From contig PLXO01000058.1 of NCBI GenBank assembly GCA_003151425.1, forward strand, positions 1-40,247: a DNA stretch of 40,247 nucleotides. The letters are read 5' to 3'. Below are positions 34,199-40,247 of the stretch, piece after piece. The first letter of the stretch is position 1. Each line of letters opens with the position of its first letter. The DNA is from Acetobacteraceae bacterium (lineage in GTDB: Bacteria > Pseudomonadota > Alphaproteobacteria > Acetobacterales > Acetobacteraceae). The notes below the pieces were generated by a model that saw only the letters and a program-made list of their open reading frames with translations, searched no databases and had not been told where the DNA came from. Both the position numbers and the translations under genes were made by a program.

Positions 34199-34594
34199 AT
34201 GGCTGAATTCAAAACTCCCACGCCGCAGGAGTTCGACGCGATCACGCGGCGGACAGCGCACCGGATGAAGCACCAGCTCCTCGCCGTGGATGCAAGAGAC
34301 GACCGGTGCGGCGAGCGCGTGATGATCACGCTGAACAACGGTGCCGTGGTGGGCTTTCCACTGTCCGCCCTCCCCGGCCTGGAAAGCGCCACGCCGGACG
34401 ACCTGCACAAGATAGAGGTCGAGGGCGGAGGCTACGGACTCCATGTCGCGACTCTGGACGCGGATATTTCGATCCCCAGTCTACTGGCGGACCAGTTCGG
34501 CTCCACCATCATGCGGCGCGCCGTCGCGAGGGCAAACGCCTCCAAGGCCAACGGTCAACTGGGTGGCAGGCCACGGAAACCCAAGGCGGCTTAG
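34199..34594 (+). CDS. DUF2442 domain protein
   Basis: A 131-aa protein. Residues about 35-100 match DUF2442: MITLNNGAVVGFPLSALPGL, IEVEGGGYGLHVATLDADIS, IPSLLADQFG. The tail ASKANGQLGGRPRKPKAA has the GRPRK end common in this family. DUF2442 proteins often sit beside toxin-antitoxin genes; their function is not established. A GGAG precedes the ATG. Confidence 0.8.
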   Translation: MAEFKTPTPQEFDAITRRTAHRMKHQLLAVDARDDRCGERVMITLNNGAVVGFPLSALPGLESATPDDLHKIEVEGGGYGLHVATLDADISIPSLLADQFGSTIMRRAVARANASKANGQLGGRPRKPKAA

Positions 34595-34687
34595 CGTCCC
34601 GTACCGACGTTCCAGTTGTCGGTCCGCGTTGGCCATGACGATATGGGGCGACACGGCCCAACCACAATAGGAATTCTGTCACCCTGC

Positions 34688-34990
34688 CTAGAACATCCGC
34701 TCCAGCGCCTCGCGGCCGATCATGCCCGCCACCACTCCGCGCTCCGCCGCAGCCGGCGTGCAATCGTGCACCCGCGCCGCCAGCAGATCGGTGATCTCCC
34801 GCACGTCCAGCACGCGCGCCGCGATGATATGCCGCTCCGGCCGGCGCTGCTGCAGGAACGGCAGGTCCATATACCCCGCCGCGATATACCCCTTGCTCGT
34901 GCTGATCGTCAGTTGGCGCGTCTGCGGCAGTTCCACCATCACACCGATCGCCACGCCGCCGTCGAGCTGGATCGGTTCCATCTTGATCAC
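34688..34990 (-). CDS. DUF1805 (YunC-like) protein
   Basis: A 100-aa protein of the DUF1805 family, with MEPIQLDGGVAIGVMVELPQ near the start, then LTISTSKGYIAAGYMDLPFL and a conserved C-terminal VVAGMIGREALERMF. The function of the family is unknown. I chose the GTG at 34990 because GGAGGA lies seven bases upstream; the internal ATG at 34981 is possible. It is divergent from the acyl-CoA dehydrogenase-like gene. Confidence 0.78.
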   Translation of the reverse strand: MIKMEPIQLDGGVAIGVMVELPQTRQLTISTSKGYIAAGYMDLPFLQQRRPERHIIAARVLDVREITDLLAARVHDCTPAAAERGVVAGMIGREALERMF

Positions 34991-35132
34991 TGCCGCTTCC
35001 TCCGTTCTGCCAACGCCCGGGTTGCCGGCGCACCCGCCCCAATTTGACAACCCCAGGCCCTTCCCCCGCTAATCCCCCGCACGACATGGCCCAGCGACAT
35101 TGGGCACAGCGACAGTGGGCACGGATCGCCGC

Positions 35133-36320
35133 ATGAACATCATCACAAGGCCGGCCTCCATCGCAACAAGACCGGACCCGATCACCCGAGCCCGCGATCT
35201 CGGCCCGGCTATCGAGGCCGCCGCCGCAACGATCGAGCAGACCCAGCGCATCGGCGAGCCGTTGCTGACCCAGTTGCACGACTCCCGCCTGCTGCGTCTG
35301 CTGCTGCCGCGCAGCTTCGGCGGCGAGGAGGTCGAACCCTGGGTCTATCTGCGCGCAGTCGAGGAGGTCAGCCACCACGACGCCTCGGTCGGCTGGAACC
35401 TGTTCGTCGCCAACAGTTCTGCCCTCATCGCGCCCTTCCTCGACCCCGCCTCGGCGCACGCGATCTACGACGATCCGCGCGCGCTGATCGCGTGGGGCCC
35501 GCCGAACGCGGCGCGCGCCAAGGCAGTGCCGGGCGGCTACCGCATCAGCGGCGAGTGGGAGTTCGCCAGCGGCTGCCGCCAGGCCACCTGGATGGGCGCA
35601 CACGCGCAGGTGCAGCAGCCGGACGGCTCGCTGCGCCTGAACGCCCGCGGCACGCCGCTGACCCGCACGCTGCTGTTCCCCGTCGCGCAGGCGCATCTGA
35701 TCCACAGGTGGAACGTGATCGGCCTGCGTGGCACCGCCTCGGATGCCTACGCGCTCACCGACCTGTTCGTACCCGAGACATTCAGCGCCACCCGCGAGGA
35801 GCCCGAGTCGCGCCGCGAGCCGGGTCGGCTCTATGCCTTCACCACGCAGGGCCTGTATGCCGTCGGCCACACCGGCGTGATGCTCGGCACCGCACGGGCA
35901 ATGCTGGACGCGTTCGTGGCGCTCGCCTGCGAGAAGACGCCGCGCAACCTCGGCCGCCTCGCCGACAACGCGGTGGTGCAATCCAACGTGGCACGGATCG
36001 AGGCGAAGCTGGGCGCCGCCCGCGCCTATCTCGTGGAGACGCTGCGCGACATCTGGGCCACCGCCGACGGCATCTCGGCGATCGACCTCCCGGCCCGCGC
36101 GCGCGTGCGGCTGGCCTGCACGCACGCCATCCACACCGCGATCGAAACGACCGACTTCGCCTACCGGGAGGCCGGCACGAGCGCGATCTTCCTCGACACC
36201 GCGTTCGAGCGCCGGTTCCGCGACATCCACACGGCATCGCAACAGATCCAGGCCCGCGGCGCGCATTTCGAGGCAGTGGGCAGGATCATGCTGGGGATCA
36301 TTCCGGATGTGTTCTATTAA
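35133..36320 (+). CDS. Acyl-CoA dehydrogenase-like flavoprotein (group D monooxygenase type)
   Basis: A 395-aa acyl-CoA-dehydrogenase-fold protein. The N-terminal helical domain has LLPRSFGGEEVEPW and VEEVSHHDASVGWNL. The middle beta domain has YRISGEWEFASGCRQATWMG. The C-terminal helical domain includes RDIHTASQQIQARGAHFEAV. This pattern is closer to flavin-dependent monooxygenases (HpaH/DszC-like) than to true acyl-CoA dehydrogenases, whose catalytic Glu I do not see. The substrate is unknown. ATG at 35133 has only a weak ribosome site. Confidence 0.8.
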   Translation: MNIITRPASIATRPDPITRARDLGPAIEAAAATIEQTQRIGEPLLTQLHDSRLLRLLLPRSFGGEEVEPWVYLRAVEEVSHHDASVGWNLFVANSSALIAPFLDPASAHAIYDDPRALIAWGPPNAARAKAVPGGYRISGEWEFASGCRQATWMGAHAQVQQPDGSLRLNARGTPLTRTLLFPVAQAHLIHRWNVIGLRGTASDAYALTDLFVPETFSATREEPESRREPGRLYAFTTQGLYAVGHTGVMLGTARAMLDAFVALACEKTPRNLGRLADNAVVQSNVARIEAKLGAARAYLVETLRDIWATADGISAIDLPARARVRLACTHAIHTAIETTDFAYREAGTSAIFLDTAFERRFRDIHTASQQIQARGAHFEAVGRIMLGIIPDVFY

Positions 36321-36350
36321 GGAAGTTCCAGCCCCTCGCACCTGGCCCAC

Positions 36351-37157
36351 TTAGACCGGCTCGCCGTTTGCCACCCGGTACGACGCCAGATGGCCGGGCA
36401 ACGACCATGCAACCTGCGGGTCCGGCTGGTGCATCAGCGGCTTCGCCGCGCCCCGCCACGCGACGCCCATGATCTGCACGGTCTGGTAGATCAGCGTGTG
36501 CCACCCTCGGTCGCGCAGGTAGTCCAGGCCCTCGGCGACCTCCGGTGAGACCAGATCATGGAACAGCACCATCGCATCCGGTGCCGCAACAATGTGGGCG
36601 CCCTGCGCGTCGTGTAATGGGCCGGGGCGGTCGTGGTTGCCGTCGACGAAAATGAAGCCCCATTGAAGCTGCTCCGTCTCGTGCAACCGCAGTACCGCCT
36701 CGGGGCTGCGGTCGGCCAGCAGGCGCACGCGCCCGCTCAACCGCGCGGCCCGCAACGAGGCGGCGACGCTTCGTTGCACATCCGGATGCCCAAGCAACGG
36801 GTCCACCACATCAAGATCGACCCCCGCCAGCGCGATGTGGCAGGCCGACCACCCCATCCAGCAGCCGATCTCCAACGCCGGCTGGCCGCGACACAGTAGC
36901 GCCGAATTGTAGAGGATATGCGCCTCGTCGCGGCTGACGAAGCCGATCCCCGGCGAACGCCTGTCGCAACGAAAGAGGTGCGGCACCCAGCCCCGGAAAT
37001 AGGGCCAGGTGATCTGTGTCCGATCAGGAACGATCGCCATGAACGGGAAGCACGCATCCGGCCGGATCAAGTCCAGTCCCGGTGACACATAGTCGCCGGC
37101 AGGGAATTCCGCGGCGTCTTTGGGGACGAATTGCGGGTCCGGCCGATTGGTGGTCAT
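36351..37157 (-). CDS. Class I SAM-dependent methyltransferase
   Basis: A 268-aa protein with a Rossmann methyltransferase core: ALEIGCWMGWSACHIALAG (motif I), VDLDVVDPLLG, RVRLLADRSPEAV and the conserved WGFIFVDGNHDRPGPLHDAQ followed by MVLFHDLVSPEVAEGL. This matches the Methyltransf_24 type, often acting on sugars or small molecules. The open frame extends upstream across rpsD and the repeat array without family support, so ATG at 37157 is taken. It is convergent with the flavoprotein, 30 bp apart, and lies downstream of rpsD. Confidence 0.8.
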   Translation of the reverse strand: MTTNRPDPQFVPKDAAEFPAGDYVSPGLDLIRPDACFPFMAIVPDRTQITWPYFRGWVPHLFRCDRRSPGIGFVSRDEAHILYNSALLCRGQPALEIGCWMGWSACHIALAGVDLDVVDPLLGHPDVQRSVAASLRAARLSGRVRLLADRSPEAVLRLHETEQLQWGFIFVDGNHDRPGPLHDAQGAHIVAAPDAMVLFHDLVSPEVAEGLDYLRDRGWHTLIYQTVQIMGVAWRGAAKPLMHQPDPQVAWSLPGHLASYRVANGEPV

Positions 37158-37255
37158 CGGCGGGGCGATGGGCGGCGTGCTGCGACCATACACCGGTCCC
37201 GTCGGTCGGCCGGGCGAGGTCCGTACGTCACGACCCGCGCCCCGGCCGCCAGCGA

Positions 37256-37870
37256 TCAGCGCGAGTAGAATTCGACCACCAGATGCGGCTCCATCTGCAC
37301 GGGATAGGGCACGTCCGACAGCTTCGGCGGACGGGTGAAGCGGCCCTTCATCGCGCGATGATCCACCTCCAGATATTCGGGCACGTCGCGCTCGGCGCTC
37401 TGCGTCGCATCCAGCACGACGGCGAGCTGCTTCGACTTCTCCTTCACCTCGATGGTGTCGTTGTCGCGCACCTGGAACGAGGAGATGTTGACCCGCTTGC
37501 CATTCACCAGCACATGGCCGTGCGAGACGAACTGCCGCGCCGCGAACGGCGTGATGGCGAATTTTAGGCGATACACCACCGCGTCCAGCCGCCGCTCCAG
37601 CAGCTCGATCAGCTTCTCCGAGGTGTCGCCCTTCCGGCGCACGGCTTCTTCGTAATACTTGCGGAACTGCTTCTCGCCGATGTTGCCGTAATATCCCTTC
37701 AGCTTCTGCTTCGCCATCAACTGGGTGCCGAAGTCGGTCGGCTTCTTGCGCCGCTGGCCGTGCTGGCCGGGCCCGTATTCGCGCTTGTTGATGGGGGATT
37801 TCGGCCGGCCCCAGAGGTTCACCCCCAGGCGGCGGTTGATCTTGTACTTGCTCTCGGCGCGCTTGGTCAT
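37256..37870 (-). CDS. rpsD: 30S ribosomal protein S4
   Basis: S4 binds 16S rRNA early in 30S assembly. The 204-aa chain starts [20 protein letters not shown] and has the N-terminal [20 protein letters not shown]. The S4 RNA-binding domain follows ([38 protein letters not shown]). The end [17 protein letters not shown] is typical. It stands alone, not in the alpha ribosomal operon, as is common in alphaproteobacteria. GGAAAGGG lies upstream of the ATG. Confidence 0.97.
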   Translation of the reverse strand: MTKRAESKYKINRRLGVNLWGRPKSPINKREYGPGQHGQRRKKPTDFGTQLMAKQKLKGYYGNIGEKQFRKYYEEAVRRKGDTSEKLIELLERRLDAVVYRLKFAITPFAARQFVSHGHVLVNGKRVNISSFQVRDNDTIEVKEKSKQLAVVLDATQSAERDVPEYLEVDHRAMKGRFTRPPKLSDVPYPVQMEPHLVVEFYSR

Positions 37871-38059
37871 TGGCGCGTTGCCCTTTCCGGCTCGTTGTTG
37901 CACCGGTAGGCCGCGCGGCCAAGGAAGCATGGACGCACGCGGCGGGCGCGGGCCACGCCAGTTTCCCTGGGGACCCGTCCACGTTCCCGGCAATAACGGT
38001 TCCCACCCGCCAGACGGCGGCCGGTCCCCGAGGCCGGGGTTCATAGGGGCCGCGCCCCA

Positions 38060-38134
38060 CCCTGTCAAACCAGACCCTGGCAAACCAGACCCTGGCAAAC
38101 CCGACCCTGGCAAACCCGACCCTGGCAAACCCGC
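38060..38134. repeat. Five 15-bp tandem units upstream of rpsD
   Basis: Five copies of CCCTGGCAAACCCGA (first two with small changes) run without gaps, 190 bp upstream of rpsD and 49 bp from the thiO stop. They would be translated as GFARV-type repeats in the open minus-strand frames, but no gene is supported in 37871-38182, so I read them as non-coding. Confidence 0.85.
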
Positions 38135-38182
38135 GGCCGAGCGGAACAGGCGAGGCAGAAGCACGGTTGCCGTCGTCCCGCA

Positions 38183-39370
38183 TTACGGCAGCGCCGGCAT
38201 CGCGCGCTGCCCGGGGGCCGTGACCCGCAGCGGATCGAACGGTGCCAGGTCCAGCGCCGGCGCGCGCCCCAGCGCCACGTCGGCCAGCAGCCGTCCGGCG
38301 AGCGGGCCGATCGTCAGCCCCGCCGCTGCCAAGCCGTTGCCGATTATCAACCCCGCCACCGAACGCGCGGCACCCAGCAGCGGCCGGACCTCTGGCCCCA
38401 CCGGGCGGAAGCCGACCCGCGTCTCGATCACCTCCGCCTCGGCCAGTCCCGGAGCCACCTCCAGCGCGTTTGCCAGTACCTCCGCCAAACCGGCCGCCGT
38501 CACCCGGCAGTCGAATCCGGCGCCCGGCTCCCGCGTCGCACCCGCCACCACGCGCTGGTCATCGAACGCCAGCAGGTAATGGCTGCCGGGCGGCAGGATC
38601 ACCGGCCAGTCGCGCGTCTGCTGTCCCGCCACGCGCAGATGGACGATCTGCCCGCGCTGCGGCCGGATCGGCAGCTCCAGCCCCAACGGACGCAGCAGGG
38701 CCGGCGCCCAGACCCCGGCCGCGACGATGACCCGATCCGCCGCGAGCCGCTCCCCGCCGAGAACCACGCCCTCCACCCGATCGCCGGACGCGATCAGCGC
38801 CGCCGCGCCATCCCGCCCGTCCGCCCCCCGCGCCTCCGCCTCCCGCACGTCGGCCCCCCGCACCTCCGCGCCATGGTGCTGCGCGGCACGCACCAGAGCC
38901 GCCGCGAGGCGTCGCCCATCCACCCGCGCGCCGCCGGCGACATGCACCGCGCCAAGCTCCGCCCGCAGCGGCGGAAACAGTGACTGCGCCTCGCGCTGCG
39001 TCAGACGGCTGATCGCACCCATCTCCGGCGCGGCCGCCTGGCGTTCGCGCGCCAGGCGCTCGATGAACCCGAGGTCCGACGGGTCGGCCGACACCACCAT
39101 GGCGCCGGTGCGACGGAAGCCCAGGTCGTGCTGTCCGGCCTCGGCCAGCGCGGGCACCAGGTCGGCATAGTACCGCGCGCCCTCGGTGTAGAGCCGGTAG
39201 AACACCGGATCGTCCGCGCCGGAGACCCAGGGGCAGATGATCCCGGCCCCCGCGGCGGTGGCGCGCCCGTCGAGGCACGCGTCGATGACGGTGACCTGCG
39301 CGCCGGCGCGGGCCAGGTGATAGGCGGCACTGGCCCCGAGCACGCCCGCGCCGATGACGATCGTGCGCAT
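38183..39370 (-). CDS. thiO: Glycine oxidase ThiO-like FAD-dependent oxidoreductase
   Basis: A 395-aa D-amino-acid-oxidase-family protein. The Rossmann FAD motif is VIGAGVLGASAAYHLA (5-20). The ARVDGRRLAAALVRAA segment, GGERLAADRVIVAAGVWAP, a substrate-domain RPQRGQIVHL, and the C-terminal RVGFRPVGPEVRPLLG with NGLAAAGLTIGP match ThiO. ThiO makes the imine needed for the thiazole part of thiamine. Control by the TPP riboswitch upstream supports this over a generic amine oxidase. Its ATG overlaps the stop of a 44-aa leader ORF in ATGA (39370 region). thiSGE do not follow; rpsD is next. Confidence 0.85.
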   Translation of the reverse strand: MRTIVIGAGVLGASAAYHLARAGAQVTVIDACLDGRATAAGAGIICPWVSGADDPVFYRLYTEGARYYADLVPALAEAGQHDLGFRRTGAMVVSADPSDLGFIERLARERQAAAPEMGAISRLTQREAQSLFPPLRAELGAVHVAGGARVDGRRLAAALVRAAQHHGAEVRGADVREAEARGADGRDGAAALIASGDRVEGVVLGGERLAADRVIVAAGVWAPALLRPLGLELPIRPQRGQIVHLRVAGQQTRDWPVILPPGSHYLLAFDDQRVVAGATREPGAGFDCRVTAAGLAEVLANALEVAPGLAEAEVIETRVGFRPVGPEVRPLLGAARSVAGLIIGNGLAAAGLTIGPLAGRLLADVALGRAPALDLAPFDPLRVTAPGQRAMPALP

Positions 39371-39504
39371 CAGGTGGGTTCGCGCGTCACGTGGAGTGCG
39401 CACCAGGTGGCCCCGATCGCGCCGATGCCGCGCGGGGTCAGCGCGCCAGGCGCCAGCGGCACGCCGGACTCGACCACGCGGGGGAAGACGAAGCAGGATC
39501 GCAT
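39370..39504 (-). CDS. 44-aa ORF between TPP riboswitch and thiO
   Basis: Starts MRSCFVFPRVVESGVPLAPG at 39504 with GGGAGG four bases upstream, the riboswitch's own 3' end. It stops in an ATGA overlap with thiO, so ribosomes loaded under riboswitch control could pass to thiO by coupling. I recognise no family, and it does not look like ThiS. It may be a leader peptide or the true translated entry point. Confidence 0.5.
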   Translation of the reverse strand: MRSCFVFPRVVESGVPLAPGALTPRGIGAIGATWCALHVTREPT

Positions 39505-39508
39505 GACG

Positions 39509-39583
39509 CCTCCCTTCGCTGGCATGACCCAGAGCAGGTTCGACGGGTATGATCTCAGCCCTGTCGCCAGGGCACCCCGGTAG
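39509..39583 (-). ncRNA. TPP riboswitch (THI element)
   Basis: The minus strand carries the conserved thiamine-pyrophosphate aptamer: GGGGTGCCCT, GGCTGAGAT, ATACCCGTCGAACCTG, then CTGGGTCATGCCAGCGAAGG. The closing P1 helix pairs CTACC (39579-39583) with GGAGG (39509-39513). GGAGG is the Shine-Dalgarno of the ORF at 39504, so TPP binding should block ribosome entry directly. An extra CTCCCTCC upstream (near 39606-39616) could also mask it. Confidence 0.93.
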
Positions 39584-39616
39584 ACCGGCAGCGTTCCAGG
39601 CATAGGGGGAGGGAGT

Positions 39617-39903
39617 CAAGCAGGCCACCACGTCACCGCCCAGTTCCACCACCGGTGTCGCAGCCCGGTGGCAGGCGCGACATGGGGTCGTTTGCCGCAT
39701 CGCGTGCCGTACACCTCTGCCGCACGCGGGAGGGCGGATCGCACAGCGATCCCGGTGAGGGGTTCGCCCTCCGCACCACCGCCGCCTCACGTTGCACGGC
39801 ATCGTTGCGCGATTTGTCGGACTTGCCCGGGGCGAGCGTCGGTCGGCGCTGCCTGCCGGCGGCTACATCGGCACCCCGGCCGCGCCGGCCCGTCCCCCGC
39901 TTC
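39617..39903. other. Gene-free region between riboswitch and repeat array
   Basis: I see no supported gene. Near 39790 the bases CGTTGCACGGCATCG and GCGCGATTTG look like a diverged first unit of the downstream 107-bp array. Open frames here are artefacts of high GC. Confidence 0.4.
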
Positions 39904-40247
39904 ATAGGGTCTTTGCGCGAAAATCGCATTCCGTGCCCCGCCGCACCCGCCAGCCGCGCCATCCGGGTCCGGACCCGGACGGCCCGGCGCTGCTGGCCCG
40001 CTCCACGTTGCATGGCATCGACGCACGAAAATCGCACTGCGTGCCCCGCCCGCACCCGCCAGCCGTGCCGTCCGGGTCCGGACCGGCCAACCCGGCGCTG
40101 CTGGCCCGCTCCCCATTGCATTGGGTCGCTGCGCGAAATCGCATTCCGTGCCCCACCGCACCCGCCAGCCGTGCCGTCCGGTCCGGACTCGGACGGCCCG
40201 GCGGCGCTGGCCCGCTCCACGTTGCATGGCATCGACGCGCGAAAATC
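39904..40247. repeat. About 107-bp tandem repeat array, cut by window end
   Basis: Three full and one partial unit, each containing GCGCGAAAATCGCATTCCGT or near variants, CACCCGCCAGCCGTGCCGTC, GGTCCGGAC and GGCGCTG(CT)GGCCCGCTCC. The shared GAAAATCGC-type core begins at 39919, 40026, 40134 and 40240. The period of 106-108 is not a multiple of three, so it cannot encode a repeated protein in one frame. There are no unique spacers, so it is not CRISPR. It continues beyond the window. Confidence 0.85.

Noticed and set aside
37158-38183. N-terminal extension of the SAM methyltransferase, with GFARV repeats.
   Set aside because: It runs through rpsD in another frame and through the 15-bp array. 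The methyltransferase domain is complete from 37157.
39904-40247. CRISPR array.
   Set aside because: The units are about 107 bp head-to-tail with no unique spacers and no cas genes nearby.
1-40247. tRNA, rRNA and integrase genes marking the islands.
   Set aside because: I saw none, so I do not propose tRNA-site integration for any of the insertions.

Overview
The window is about 40 kb of high-GC bacterial chromosome. Gene content and style suggest an alphaproteobacterium, most likely a relative of the Acetobacteraceae/Rhodospirillales: very GC-rich codons, an HGGxSTGPRT-motif protein, an alphaproteobacterial-type nadA-nadC pair, and dispersed palindromic repeats such as CTGTCATTGC...GCAATGACAG and ATGGCCGGG-CTTGA-CCCGGCCAT. 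This placement is inference; no rRNA or other marker gene except rpsD is present.

Layout. (1) 87-2917: an LptF/LptG-type permease and an FAD-linked 2-hydroxyacid dehydrogenase, both on the minus strand, with a 17-bp tandem repeat running into the permease start codon. (2) 3099-7469: a compact minus-strand cassette of lower GC. It encodes a MerR-like HTH protein, a 1026-aa N6-adenine DNA methyltransferase and a PD-(D/E)xK nuclease, preceded by a 25-bp palindrome over the probable promoter. I regard this as the best candidate for an undescribed restriction-modification-like defence system. (3) 7763-11580: an HGGxSTGPRT protein, a YkgJ-type cysteine-cluster protein, an MBL-fold hydrolase and an SDR. 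(4) 11834-14638: nadA-nadC with a promoter/operator candidate (nadB is not here), then an FMN-binding PNPOx-like protein.

(5) 14700-20653: a protocatechuate (pca) locus in decay. An IS5-family remnant has removed the 5' part of pcaH; pcaG is intact. A HigBA-like toxin-antitoxin pair and a SacI-family restriction endonuclease with a D12-class adenine methyltransferase then separate pcaG from pcaB. (6) 20932-29839: a probable operon for uptake and breakdown of an unidentified organic substrate. It has two paralogous Tat-exported binding proteins, two permeases, an ATPase, an NHL beta-propeller protein and an amidohydrolase, with a convergent SDR beyond.

(7) 30884-34981: prfC, a GNAT acetyltransferase with a frameshift at a seven-base homopolymer, a vapC remnant, an RHH/PIN toxin-antitoxin pair, and DUF2442 and DUF1805 proteins. 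(8) 35133-40247: an acyl-CoA-dehydrogenase-like flavoprotein, a SAM methyltransferase, rpsD, and a ThiO-like oxidase behind a TPP riboswitch. The window ends in a noncoding array of about 107-bp tandem repeats that continues past the edge.

Overall the window mixes core metabolism (NAD, thiamine, ribosome, translation termination, LPS transport) with at least three mobile or defence insertions. Intergenic regions are unusually rich in palindromes and short tandem arrays.
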